This document shows, in pieces, positions 33,007 through 42,303 of a stretch of DNA of 64,000 bases. The DNA is from Azotimanducus chitobiosivorans. Lineage in GTDB: Bacteria > Pseudomonadota > Gammaproteobacteria > Pseudomonadales > Azotimanducaceae. Every line of letters begins with the position of its first letter. The first letter of the stretch is position 1. The DNA is taken from the NCBI GenBank assembly GCA_965200235.1, contig OZ241339.1:558001-622000 (forward strand), in the 5' to 3' direction. The notes beneath the pieces were generated by a model. It searched no databases. It was not told the origin of the DNA and worked only from the letters and a program-made list of their open reading frames with translations. A program made the position numbers and the translations under genes.

Positions 33007-36000
33007 TCGTGAGGGATTGGAGTTGCTGCTCGGAGAGCTTTGACTTGTCGAGCAAGGACAGGAGTTCCTCCTGCCGGGGCTGACCGAAGACGATTCGGTA
33101 CGCGGCGAGTTGACGCTTGAGGCGCTCGAAGGCATCGCGCTCGCTTGAATAAGGCAACAAAGGCACATGGCGCTCGACGCGATGCTCGCCGGGGGCGACC
33201 CAGCAGGGCACCATGTCCGGTCTTTCAGCTTGCCGAGCAGCGTCGTTGCCAAGATCAAATATCTTCTTCCATACGTCACTGCCAGCGTCCCAATTGGCAA
33301 GTGCGGCAGCCCCGTGCGTTGCAGCCAGATTGCGTCGTACCGCGTGCCCCTTGTATCGGTGCACCCGTCCCTCGCGCTGTTCCAAGTCCACTGGATTGCC
33401 AGGAAGATTCCAGTGTATGACTCGATGGCACCAAGGATGGAAGTCAAGTCCTTCTTGACCAATAGAAGTGCTTGCCAGCACGAATGGTCGAAACGGACTG
33501 TTGAATGCGATGCGTACCCTATCCTGACTATAGCTGTTCTGACCGTCGTCGCTGCTCAAGTGACCGAAGCGAAGCGCAAAGACGGTGCGCAGACGAATCT
33601 CGCTAGACTCGATGGAATTCGCTTGAGTGGCTTCAAGGATGCGCGCATGGACACGCGAGCGGAGCGGATGTACAGACTCCTTTATTTCGTCGGCGCATTT
33701 GGTCGCAATATCATCCGCGTTCATGCTTTCCGACCACGAATGTTGCTCCCAAAGCATATGCCATTGTTCATCAAGTACTGCCTGTAGGCTGCCTTTCCGA
33801 CAATAGTCGAGCACCAAGCGCCAGTATGCAGGCTGCGCTCCTGTGCCATTTCGGTTCGGCGAAAGCTGGCGAAGCAGCGCAATCACAGCTGGCCGGTCGA
33901 ACAAGTTCCAAAAACCATTCGCGATTTTGATTGCGAGCGAACGTCGTTTTCTCTCGCTGATGCCTTCACTCATGCCGAGCGTACGGAGCGCAAGGACTGC
34001 AGGGGACCCAAGTGCCACCTGGGTCAGGGTTTCCAATAGGTCAGGAGGGCGTCGCCCGAGCTGGTCCGCATCGAGATTGAGCAAGTCGTGAAGATACGCG
34101 CCGAAGTGCTTCGAGTCGAGTTCGGGCACGTCTGGGCCGGCTTGCCATACAGTGAGGAAGTCACGCAGCCCCGGATCTAGCAATACTGGCGTTGCCCATT
34201 CCCAGCGCGAATCTGCAGGTCCGTGTTGGGGATTAGGAAGGGCGTTGAGCATGTGCGCGATGCGCGCGCGCACCCAGTCTTGTCGGTCGGTATCCGGCGC
34301 AGCGCTCAATGGGTGCGCCTCATCGGCGAGCGGCAGGCATGGTAAGAGCAGATGCAGCAGGCGATGACGGGTGCGCTCGCCGGTCATCGACTGTGTCAGT
34401 TGCAGTAGTGCGCTCTGCTGTTGTTCAGGGTTTGTGTAGCTGCGCCACTGATTGCCTGCCATGCGCCGTTCAGCCTCGTAGCTCAGCATCCCGCAGACCG
34501 CCTCTGGTACAACATTCCACGCGGAGAAAAGCAAAGTCTTTGTGTATGCGCGTGTCTCCGAGAATGGCGCCTCGAGCGGCCAATAAGGCAGCGTTGGCGG
34601 CAGCCACAGGATTTGCCACATGCCGTTGTCGAGATGTGCTTGAACGAGGGAGCGCATCTTTGCGTGTGCATCGTTGATTCGTGACCAGCGATCGATGTCG
34701 CTTTTTTTCAAGAATGCTGTCGGGCGATCGTTCAGCACGTCGCACAGGTTGTCGGGAGACTCGTTTACTGTTTGCCGAAGGCGCTCATCGAATTTGTAGC
34801 CGTGCATGAAGTTGACGAGATACGGTGCGGATTTCCAAAGGGGCATTGGGTCGCGGTCTCCGACAACGCTGAACATGGCATGGGTGGCCATGTACTGTCG
34901 AATGTCGCTTCGATGAATCAGTAGATTGGGTCGCTCTTCACGCAGCATGGCATCGCGCTCAGCGCTCGCCGCAATACGCTCTGTGCGCGACATGACCTTG
35001 CGAAGCGTAGCCTCCACTGCCGATTTAGCCGCGCAGGCAGCCTCCATGGACGATGCTTCGTTTGCGTTCAAGCGCTTGATGCAGGTTGCGAATTGAGAAA
35101 GGTCGCGCTGCAAGGAATCAGTTCGCGAGGGCGCGTCGGCAAAGAGAAATCGAGTGGTGGCAAGAAAATCCTTGTAATGGTCTTCTTGTTCAATCTCCGC
35201 ATCCGAAGTGTAGAGCTTGTATGGCGTTGCAGACAGCAGCAGCGTGCGTACCGGTCCGCCTTCTGGCAGCTTGGCGTTGAACAGCGATTGAGCCAGACGC
35301 GCCGCTTGGCTCTGATGCGCCTGTCGCGTCTCTAATAGCGGCTTGAATCGTTGGAATTCGTCGAGTATGACAAGGTCTGGTTCGAGCGCTTGAACGCAGA
35401 CGTTTGCGAGGATTTGCCTCAAAGTGCCAATCACTTTGTTTCGGGCGCCTCGCGCTTTCGCCGGCCAATACTCTCGATGGCGGAAAAACCAAGTATCAAG
35501 GGCTTCCTCAAGATTCCTAGCTAGCCAAGGATGCGCCCGGTATCCCTTCAGGAACTCTCTGCGTATGCGCTCGTCGATTTCGTACTTCTGTTCTCGTGCG
35601 CGCTGCCTCCAAACGTTCTTTCTCTTGACGCCACCTTGCAATAGGTTGATGAGCGGAATCACGCGCTTGACTTCCGGCGCAAGGAGTTGAAATAGCACTT
35701 CCCGCTCGCGATGGTCTCCGCCTGCATTGCCGAGTTCAAATGACGTTCCGGGTGTGAAACTGACGAAGTTCAGCTTGCTGTCGAGCAGGTTGGCGGCGGA
35801 CAGTTGTGGTGCGAGCAGGGTGAGCCGAGTGGCGAGTTCGAATTCACGGTCCATACTGCCACCCATACGGAGCTTAGGCAGGTTCGCGCGGGCAATGCTG
35901 CCGTTACTGCATATGTACACAATGTCGATTCGCTCGACATCGTTCCAAAGGTGGTCTATGGCTTTGGCGACGATGCCCCGAGCGACAAGCGTCTTTCCAA

Positions 36001-36136
36001 GCCCAACTTCATCCGCTACCAGAAACCGCGCCGTGCTGTCTTTCGCGAGGAACAGCCGTTCGAATGCGTGATCCACTGTTCTTCGCTGGAAAGGCTTCAA
36101 TGGCTCCAGAGCGCGCGCGGTGTCAGGGCGTTTCAT
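32963..36136 (-). CDS. SF2 helicase of a three-gene defence-like operon
   Basis: Protein of 1057 residues with superfamily 2 helicase motifs. Motif I is VADEVGLGKTLVARGI near residue 42. Motif II is LVILDEFQRFKPL near residue 285, with DEFQ in place of DEAD/DEAH. Motif III is LLLSATPYKLY, motif V is STSIGQEGLDFH and motif VI is DLEQREGRVHRYKGH. Between them lies a long helical insert (about 340-800). It is the last gene of an operon with a PLD-family nuclease (ATGA overlap) and a DUF6361 gene. This composition matches what I recall of the three-gene Azaca antiphage system (helicase, PLD, DUF6361), but that name is from memory. It is not DISARM: no DUF1998 gene is present. The 3' end overlaps the DUF1295 gene. 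Confidence 0.85.
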   Translation of the reverse strand: MKRPDTARALEPLKPFQRRTVDHAFERLFLAKDSTARFLVADEVGLGKTLVARGIVAKAIDHLWNDVERIDIVYICSNGSIARANLPKLRMGGSMDREFELATRLTLLAPQLSAANLLDSKLNFVSFTPGTSFELGNAGGDHREREVLFQLLAPEVKRVIPLINLLQGGVKRKNVWRQRAREQKYEIDERIRREFLKGYRAHPWLARNLEEALDTWFFRHREYWPAKARGARNKVIGTLRQILANVCVQALEPDLVILDEFQRFKPLLETRQAHQSQAARLAQSLFNAKLPEGGPVRTLLLSATPYKLYTSDAEIEQEDHYKDFLATTRFLFADAPSRTDSLQRDLSQFATCIKRLNANEASSMEAACAAKSAVEATLRKVMSRTERIAASAERDAMLREERPNLLIHRSDIRQYMATHAMFSVVGDRDPMPLWKSAPYLVNFMHGYKFDERLRQTVNESPDNLCDVLNDRPTAFLKKSDIDRWSRINDAHAKMRSLVQAHLDNGMWQILWLPPTLPYWPLEAPFSETRAYTKTLLFSAWNVVPEAVCGMLSYEAERRMAGNQWRSYTNPEQQQSALLQLTQSMTGERTRHRLLHLLLPCLPLADEAHPLSAAPDTDRQDWVRARIAHMLNALPNPQHGPADSRWEWATPVLLDPGLRDFLTVWQAGPDVPELDSKHFGAYLHDLLNLDADQLGRRPPDLLETLTQVALGSPAVLALRTLGMSEGISERKRRSLAIKIANGFWNLFDRPAVIALLRQLSPNRNGTGAQPAYWRLVLDYCRKGSLQAVLDEQWHMLWEQHSWSESMNADDIATKCADEIKESVHPLRSRVHARILEATQANSIESSEIRLRTVFALRFGHLSSDDGQNSYSQDRVRIAFNSPFRPFVLASTSIGQEGLDFHPWCHRVIHWNLPGNPVDLEQREGRVHRYKGHAVRRNLAATHGAAALANWDAGSDVWKKIFDLGNDAARQAERPDMVPCWVAPGEHRVERHVPLLPYSSERDAFERLKRQLAAYRIVFGQPRQEELLSLLDKSKLSEQQLQSLTINLSPPHPESSQAP

Positions 36137-37911
36137 TTAGAGGCCTTGATGTTGGCGGCACGCATGACTTCTTTCCACAGATCAAAGAAGTCATCCGGCA
36201 CGATGTTCTTGCCTTGCTCGGTCGCACGAATCTCGGCGATCAAGTTATTCAAGGTGTGCAGTCGATCAGGGCTGCGCGTTGCCGTGCGCACAAGGTTCTC
36301 AAGAACGGCGTTTTGATCGAGTCCGATACCCCAGGTTGACTGATATCCACCGGTGTCTGACAACGACCATTCAGCCAATTCGTCGAGCCCGCCGAGCAGC
36401 GCGCGCAAGAGCGCGAAGAATCGTTCCTTGTCTTCGATGAGGCTCAAGAGCACATGATGCAGGCGGTTTTCCGGCATGTTTTCGGCGGGAAGCTTCAGTG
36501 TTAGGCAGATGTCGTCAATGTCTTCGTCTGGCGCCCTAATACGGAAGGCGATGAGGCTTGTGAGCCTTCGAACAGGCAGCGGCCATTGCGGCGTGGACCC
36601 CAGTGCGTGAGCTTGGTCTTCCGCGACGGACACCGGCCAGGCGGTCGCTTCCGCAGATTCAAGGTTCAGTGAGGATGTGCCAAGGAGTTGTAGTTGCCAA
36701 AGATCGCCAGAAGGCGCGCAGGCAATCTTCATATCGGCCTTGAGTAGGGCGTCGCGCGCAACAGCCAGCCTGTTTGAATTGCTGTTGCCAGACGAATCGC
36801 TTGGTTGATATTCGCAACATAGCTCACGAAAACCGGCATCAAGAAACTTGTCGATGCCATGCCCGCTCTTGCCACCGGGCCTGCCTTTCATGCCAGTAAT
36901 CGAAGCGATGACTTCGATGTTGCTGCCATTGAGCGCGGCGGTCGTCAGATTCGCAGAGCCTAGAAACCAAGTCACACGATGGTTCTTTTCCACGGCGACC
37001 ATCTTTGCGTGCAGGCCAAAATGACGGCTTGGTGATTCATTTTCGGACTCACCGAGAGCCGAATCGTTCAAAGTGTAAACCTCGTTCCATTCGCTTCGCG
37101 ATTCGTCAGAGAGATTGTCGAGTTCCTCCTGTCGGCTGACAAGAATGCGCCTGTCCCAAGATGCTGGCGCGATGGCCTTGATTCCAGTGCTATTCACAAA
37201 AGGCGAAATCGCCAAGGTGCGAGAGCCTTGCAATGCAGGGCGCCAAGGCTTGCCTCTTGCATCGATGCCGAGAACATGGAAATCAATTGGTGAATCAAAC
37301 CCATGAGGTGATGGGAATCTGGTGCGTTCAAGTTCGTCCGCAACCTGCAAAACTTCACGTTCGAGATCTCGCGGCAGGGGGGTGTCGCAATTGTGTCGCA
37401 GCGTGCGAAAAAATGCCGCGAGCGCCTTGCCGGATTTATATCTTTGCCTTTCCTGAGGCTTCGCATCGCTCGAAATCGCGACATCCCAAGAACGGTCACC
37501 TGTTAGGTTGCGCGACATGACGGCAATGCGCAGAACTGTGGATGCCTTCTTCACGAATCGGATCACCCAGACTTTCGCGTGCAAGATGCCGCCTCTTGGC
37601 GCTTTGACCAGATGCAAGCATGGCTCGATCATTGAGTAGAGTTCGCGTTGACCCCTCGGCACTGCGATGCCTGACCTGTCGACGAATATATGAAAGCGCT
37701 GCGCCGCTTGACGTAGCGGCTCGACGAGACGGAGCGGGTCAGCGAGCACATCTTCGATATCTTCTTCCGCTTGCGTCAGCGCGTTAAAGGGCAGGGCGAG
37801 CGCGACCTCAAGATCGAGGGTGTAGGTGGTTAGGAATGCGTTGTCGAGGTCATAGCCTGCTGGCGAGCGCAGCAGGTCGCTTGCAGTGGCGCGGTGCTCT
37901 GTACCGAGCAT
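36133..37911 (-). CDS. Phospholipase D-like domain protein (putative nuclease)
   Basis: Protein of 592 residues with two PLD-type half motifs. The first is LHAKVWVIRFV near residue 122, followed by AVMSRNLTGDRSWD. The second is GLHAKMVAVEKN with WFLGSANLTTAALNG near 315-345. Both have the H-x-K of the HKD signature, and both are followed by the Ser/Asn stretch typical of PLD nucleases; the Asp of canonical HKD is not obvious. PLD proteins in defence operons usually cut DNA. It overlaps the helicase start by four bases. The upstream gene, read in its corrected frame, ends as TAATG over this start, so the three are tightly coupled. Confidence 0.85.
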   Translation of the reverse strand: MLGTEHRATASDLLRSPAGYDLDNAFLTTYTLDLEVALALPFNALTQAEEDIEDVLADPLRLVEPLRQAAQRFHIFVDRSGIAVPRGQRELYSMIEPCLHLVKAPRGGILHAKVWVIRFVKKASTVLRIAVMSRNLTGDRSWDVAISSDAKPQERQRYKSGKALAAFFRTLRHNCDTPLPRDLEREVLQVADELERTRFPSPHGFDSPIDFHVLGIDARGKPWRPALQGSRTLAISPFVNSTGIKAIAPASWDRRILVSRQEELDNLSDESRSEWNEVYTLNDSALGESENESPSRHFGLHAKMVAVEKNHRVTWFLGSANLTTAALNGSNIEVIASITGMKGRPGGKSGHGIDKFLDAGFRELCCEYQPSDSSGNSNSNRLAVARDALLKADMKIACAPSGDLWQLQLLGTSSLNLESAEATAWPVSVAEDQAHALGSTPQWPLPVRRLTSLIAFRIRAPDEDIDDICLTLKLPAENMPENRLHHVLLSLIEDKERFFALLRALLGGLDELAEWSLSDTGGYQSTWGIGLDQNAVLENLVRTATRSPDRLHTLNNLIAEIRATEQGKNIVPDDFFDLWKEVMRAANIKASK

Positions 37912-39106
37912 TAGGCTTTAAGCCCATCGTGCAGGTCGCGAAGGAGGCGTTTGACATGGAACCAGCGGAACCCATACGGTCGACCCCGGCACCCGGTTGC
38001 CAATCGAGAATCCGGCTTTTGTTGCGAAAGCGCGATCTGTGTCCTTTGAGTGACATCTCGCGTGCTTTTACCAGCCTGCGCAACTCGTTGTCGTCGGACA
38101 CTTCGCTGTGGTTAATGGCAGCAAGCCGTCTTGACCAACTATGAATGAATTCACGCTGTTTAGGCCATGTCCGGATAACATGCTCGTTGGCAAACTCCCA
38201 TAGCTGATTGGGGTTGAAAGGCGGCTTATTTTTCTCGAGATTTGCCCATTCCTGTACTTTTTTCTGGAGGGCATCGACATAATCCCCGTCACTTCCGGCA
38301 ATAGCTTGCTTATGTTCAGCAAGCATGAGATTGTAGAGCAGCGGCATGCCTTCAACGTGGCGTGAGAAGCGGTCCGCTAGCTCAATAACTGCTTTCAGGT
38401 CGTGCGGTGCGTCGAATCGTGCGCGTGTCTCCCAAAGTCTTGAAGTCTCTGGCGGATATTCTCGTGCGTGCCACGCGAGCAGACTGCCCGCACAGGTTTC
38501 CTCGATCCGTCCTTGCAAAAATTCGGCTTCTTCGCGGGTGAGCGCGAAAGAAGCGGTTTCAGGAAAGTTTTTGGGTGGTACTGGAATGCGTGGACTCCAG
38601 TTGGGGCGGACAATGCGGGTAGTGCCGGGATCATCGGCGACCTTTGCGCTTGACCGCTTAGCTTGCAAAGAGATGAAGTGCGTGTGATACCAAGGCTGCG
38701 AACGCGCATGAAGGAAGATGCCCCAGCGCTGGAGCGCGGACCAATAGACGTTGCTTGGGAGACGGGCCAGCGAAGCACCAGATCGAGCACCGATGATGCC
38801 ATCGTGATCCTCGCAAGCACGCAGTTGTCGAATAAGCCTGATCTCCTGCTCGCGAACACGCGAGCCTATGCCTGCGCGCGCGTCCGATTTCTCAATCGAT
38901 TGGTAAATCCAAGGCACAAAAAGTACGTAGCGCAGGCGTGTATGAAGCGTTGAGGTTCCGGGAAAGAGCACGTTGGCAATGCCGTCACGCAAGCCGCCGA
39001 GCCCCATCTCATCAAGTGTGCCCCGCTCCTTGAACAGGTCGAGCACTCGCCGCATCCTGTTGCGGTCGCCGGAGGTAAGGTCAAGCCAAGTGAGCCTTGA
39101 TTCCAT
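37911..39106 (-). CDS. DUF6361-family protein, apparent 1-base frameshift near its end
   Basis: First gene of the operon, starting MESRLTWLDLTSGDRNRMRRVLDLF, which with GIANVLFPGTSTLHTRLRYVLFVPW is the DUF6361 signature. As printed, the frame continues to 37850 with an unlikely tail. If one base is added to the CCCC run at 37984-37987 (plus strand), the product ends RPYGFRWFHVKRLLRDLHDG-LKA. This resembles the normal family end, and its stop TAA at 37911-37913 overlaps the PLD start. I therefore give the end as 37911. Either the sequence lost a base or the gene is newly broken close to its 3' end. The biochemical function of the family is unknown. Confidence 0.75.
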
Positions 39107-39204
39107 TCGCTGTTTGGCTGGGATATGTGAATGCTAACGTAGCACATCGACTATGGGGACGAACGCGACGAAGTCGGGGAACTTCGCACCGGGCTTGTCG
39201 AGCC

Positions 39205-39222
39205 TTACCATGATCATGGTAA
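39205..39222. promoter_or_regulatory. Perfect 18-base palindrome before vapBC (operator)
   Basis: TTACCATGATCATGGTAA is a perfect palindrome 36 bases before the antitoxin start. Ribbon-helix-helix antitoxins bind such palindromes in their own promoter. The motif GGTAATATCA at its right edge recurs at 39265 inside the start of the antitoxin gene, which may be a second half-site. No convincing -35/-10 pair with normal spacing is visible (TTGTCG and TAATAT are 19 apart). Confidence 0.5.
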
Positions 39223-39258
39223 TATCAGATCTCTATTCAAGTAATACCTCTGCGAACG

Positions 39259-39498
39259 ATGCGGGTAATATCACTGAAAATAGACGAGTTGACGGTCAGC
39301 GAGCTTGAGCGAGTGGCACGAAATGGAAGCCGAAGCAAGTCTGCTGTGATCAGAGAAGCCATCGATCTATATCTCCGCAACAGTAAAGGTCTGAACTCGC
39401 TGAAAGGGCTAGAGGGAATAGAAGACTTGGTTGGCTGCGTGGCCGGTCCGGCAGATCTCTCGACCAATAAGGCGCATATGAGCGGGTTTGGACGATGA
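39259..39498 (+). CDS. Ribbon-helix-helix (CopG-type) antitoxin
   Basis: Antitoxin of 79 residues. The N-terminal RHH fold is clear: RVISLKIDELTVSELERVAR, then SRSKSAVIREAIDLYLRN. The C-terminal 30 residues (LKGLEGIEDLVGCVAGPADL) are the toxin-binding part found in VapB partners. Its stop overlaps the toxin start as ATGA. The palindrome upstream is the expected autoregulatory site. It lies between the DUF6361 operon (divergent) and the methyltransferase. Confidence 0.88.
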   Translation: MRVISLKIDELTVSELERVARNGSRSKSAVIREAIDLYLRNSKGLNSLKGLEGIEDLVGCVAGPADLSTNKAHMSGFGR

Positions 39499-39905
39499 TT
39501 GCGATTGTAGACACAGGCCCTCTGGTTGCACTTATCAGCCGCAACGACACCCATCACAAATGGGCCGCGCAGATGTGGGCAAATAGCAACGTGCCACTGC
39601 TTACGTGCGAGGCGGTTGTCGCCGAAGCTTGCTATCTGCTACGAACCCTCCCGAACGGAGTACAAGCGGTACTCGAGTTAATTCAGCGTGGACGCATGCA
39701 TGTGAGCTTTAGTCTTGCCGAGGAGTGTGAGTCGGTTGTGAGGCTCTCAAGCAAGTACCGAGATGTGCCCATGTCTTTTGCAGATGCATGCCTCGTGAGA
39801 ATGTCGGAGCTACATTCATCGGCATGCGTGTTCACGCTAGATGCTGACTTCAAGGTGTATAGGAGAAACGGCCGACAAACCATTCCGATCTTGTTCCCAG
39901 ACTGA
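39495..39905 (+). CDS. vapC: VapC-type PIN-domain ribonuclease toxin
   Basis: PIN-domain toxin of 136 residues. The acidic active site is complete: the first Asp in IAIVDTGPLVAL, Glu in CEAVVAEACYLL, Asp in VPMSFADACLVRM and the final Asp in VFTLDADFKVY. VapC toxins cut specific tRNAs or rRNA. It is translationally coupled to the antitoxin. No truncation is visible, so the pair is probably functional. Confidence 0.9.
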   Translation: MIAIVDTGPLVALISRNDTHHKWAAQMWANSNVPLLTCEAVVAEACYLLRTLPNGVQAVLELIQRGRMHVSFSLAEECESVVRLSSKYRDVPMSFADACLVRMSELHSSACVFTLDADFKVYRRNGRQTIPILFPD

Positions 39906-40091
39906 CGAGGGATTAAATTCCGAGTGCCAAGCATTCTGGTAGAAGCGAGAATGCGCAGCGCAGCCCCCACGAGCCGGGGGCATGGAAGTACCCGGTAACA
40001 TCGAGGGGAATGACGCAGGCAGCAGCTAAAGCGCTTGAGCGTAGTGGGTTTGATCAAGACCTTCCTAAGCGCGGCTCCCAATCTTGTAACT

Positions 40092-41150
40092 TCATGCAAA
40101 GATGTCCTCCTGAGACATCTCTTCGCGCTGCTCCAAATTAGCGGTCCTCCGTTGCTGCGGCAGAGAGTTCCTCTCCCAAAAAACGCCGTCGCAATAGCCC
40201 TGAATGCTTCTGTCGCGACCTGCTTCGAGAACGCGCTTTCTTGCCCAGCACAGATATTCAGTATTGATGTCAATTCCGCACCACCGCCTGCCGAGCTTCT
40301 CGGCGACGACGGCAGATGTGCCGCTTCCCACGAACGGGTCGAAAATAAAGTCGTTTTCTCTTGAGCTTGCAAGGATGAGTTTGGCGTACAGTTTTTCTGG
40401 CTTTTGCGCGGGGTGCGGCGTGTTCTCCGGCATCGACCAAAATGGAACAGTCACATCTGTCCAAATGTTTGATGGGTGCGTGAGCCGATAGTTGCCGTCA
40501 TTCTCCTGTTTCCAATCCTTCGGTTCTCCGTTGACACGATACGGAGCCAGCACCTTGCGCTTCAATTTCACCGCATCCACGTCGAAATAGTAGTCATCGG
40601 AGAGCGTGCAAAACCAGATATCTTCCGTATTGTTCTTCCAATTTCGTTTTGCGCCGCGCCCCTTTTCCCGCTCCCAGGTGATCCTGTTTCGCACAAAGAA
40701 CTTCTCTTCCAACACTGGCAGTACAAGGGCAGATGTGTTCCAGTCTGCGCACACATAGACAGTGGCGCTTGGCTTCATCGTGGGAACAAGAAATTCTATG
40801 GCTCTCCTAAACCAAGACACATAGCTGTCGTCATCGAGTTTTCGAAAGCGATTTCCATTGAAGTCTTTTGTGAGGTTGTACGGCGGATCGACAATGAGCA
40901 AGTCGATAAAGCGTCTAGGAAGATAATCGGCCACCTTGAAGAAATCGCCGCCAATGAGCTGGCCTGCTATGTCTTCAAGGTCGACCGGATTCTCAACTCG
41001 CAAAATCGCGCCGGAAAGTTCAACACGTTCCTTCGGAGTGCACGTCAAAGTTCGATTTCTCGGCGCCCGCTCTGGCATCTGGTGCCTGTTCCCTTTACCA
41101 AGATCGCATATTGACAAAATCGGAACGCGCTGTATGCAATTTTGGCTCAC
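40092..41150 (-). CDS. DNA methyltransferase (N6-adenine or N4-cytosine, beta class)
   Basis: AdoMet-dependent DNA methyltransferase of up to 352 residues. The catalytic motif IV is LLIVDPPYNLTKDFNGN near residue 87. The AdoMet-binding motif I is FIFDPFVGSGTSAVVAEKLG near 275, so motif IV precedes motif I as in the beta class (HinfI/RsrI-like). The annotated GTG at 41150 overlaps the stop of the lyase gene; the Met at 41078 (MPERAPRNRT) is an equally good start. No restriction endonuclease gene is adjacent; the 186 bases between vapC and this gene hold nothing coding. It may be a solitary regulator, or act with the nearby defence genes. Confidence 0.88.
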   Translation of the reverse strand: MSQNCIQRVPILSICDLGKGNRHQMPERAPRNRTLTCTPKERVELSGAILRVENPVDLEDIAGQLIGGDFFKVADYLPRRFIDLLIVDPPYNLTKDFNGNRFRKLDDDSYVSWFRRAIEFLVPTMKPSATVYVCADWNTSALVLPVLEEKFFVRNRITWEREKGRGAKRNWKNNTEDIWFCTLSDDYYFDVDAVKLKRKVLAPYRVNGEPKDWKQENDGNYRLTHPSNIWTDVTVPFWSMPENTPHPAQKPEKLYAKLILASSRENDFIFDPFVGSGTSAVVAEKLGRRWCGIDINTEYLCWARKRVLEAGRDRSIQGYCDGVFWERNSLPQQRRTANLEQREEMSQEDIFA

Positions 41151-42061
41151 ATCCCATACAAATCCGCCCTGTCAATCACATTCCTCGCAATCCGTATGGT
41201 CGCCGCGTCCACCATTTCGCCGTCGATATTGATTGCGCCCAAGCCTTGGGCGAGGGCCTCCGCATAGGCCGCTTCGTGTTTGCGAGCGCGTGCGACGGTG
41301 TCGGCGTCCGGCGTGAATACGTCCATCGCCGTTGCCACCTGATTGGGGTGAATCGCCCATTTGCCTGACATGCCGAGCGTCAAGCAGCGCTGGCATTCGG
41401 TGCGGAAGTTGTCCATATCCGCGAAGTTGGCGTATGGGCCGTCGACTGGGTCGATGCCGTTGGCGTGGCACGCGACGATCATGCGATACCTCGGGTAGTG
41501 CCAGATATCGGGCGGGTAATCGCCGGAACCGCCGATCGTTGCAAGCTGCATCTTCTGGCTCGCGGCATAGTCGCCCATGCCGAAGGTGAGGGCTTCAAGG
41601 CGGCTCGACGCGCTTGCGATCTCATCGACGTGCGCGATGCCTTCGACTTCTTCAATGAGGCACTCGATGCCGATGCGTTTCTCAATTCCGAGCTTGGCTT
41701 CGAGCTGGCTGAGCAGATGATGCACGAACATTACATCGCTCGCGGACTTGGCCTTGGTGAGCATGATGGTGTCGAGCTTGTCTCGCGCACCGGTGACGAC
41801 TTCGATGATGTCGTCGTGGCAGTACTCGGTTTCGACATCGTTCACTCGCACGCAGATGGTTTTGGGTGTCCAGTCGTGCCTGTTGATGGCTTCGACGATC
41901 ATGCCGCGTGCGTCGAGCTTAGCGGTTGGCGCCACTGCATCTTCGAGGTCGAGAAACACTTCGTCTACTTCAATGCCGGATGCCTTTTCGAGCATTCGTG
42001 GGTTGCCGCCTGGGACGGAGAGCAGGCAGCGGCGGGGGCGTTTGGGTTGGGTCTGGTCCAT
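41147..42061 (-). CDS. HpcH/HpaI aldolase / citrate lyase beta-like CoA-ester lyase
   Basis: Protein of 304 residues from ATG 42061 (MDQTQPKRPRRCLLSVPGGN); the frame opens earlier but adds only an unlikely tail. It matches the malyl-CoA/citramalyl-CoA lyase branch of the CitE family: PGGNPRMLEKA, VFLDLEDAVAPTAK, ICVRVNDVET, EALTFGMGDYAAS and SGKWAIHPNQ. These enzymes split or make beta-hydroxyacyl-CoA esters, needing Mg2+ held by Glu and Asp residues in these motifs. No other citrate lyase subunits are nearby, so it is a stand-alone CoA lyase. It is followed by the methyltransferase. Confidence 0.88.
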   Translation of the reverse strand: MDQTQPKRPRRCLLSVPGGNPRMLEKASGIEVDEVFLDLEDAVAPTAKLDARGMIVEAINRHDWTPKTICVRVNDVETEYCHDDIIEVVTGARDKLDTIMLTKAKSASDVMFVHHLLSQLEAKLGIEKRIGIECLIEEVEGIAHVDEIASASSRLEALTFGMGDYAASQKMQLATIGGSGDYPPDIWHYPRYRMIVACHANGIDPVDGPYANFADMDNFRTECQRCLTLGMSGKWAIHPNQVATAMDVFTPDADTVARARKHEAAYAEALAQGLGAINIDGEMVDAATIRIARNVIDRADLYGM

Positions 42062-42303
42062 TATTGCCAATTTCCTGTCTTGTGCGAACATCTTGCATGA
42101 ATGCAAGGTCTCGTGCCAGTGCTGTTGCTAGACGATGGTGAGTGTGGCCCTAAAGTAAAAACACATTGAAATATATAGAATTTTCAATTTTTACAGGGCC
42201 TTTGCGAGTTTGAAATTAAATAAGCACTTATGCGACCCCTGCCGAAGTGCCCTTGGCCGAGCGTCGAATCATTCCCCATCACTTGAATGCTACACTTGCC
42301 CGC

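Noticed and set aside
32963..37911. DISARM defence system (helicase plus PLD)
   Set aside because: The DUF1998 protein and the DISARM methylase are absent, and the third gene is DUF6361, which DISARM lacks.
39963..39981. GCCCCC/GGGGGC hairpin as a terminator of vapC
   Set aside because: Strong stem but no T-tract follows on either strand.
40092..41150. A restriction-modification system
   Set aside because: No endonuclease frame is visible on either side of the methyltransferase.
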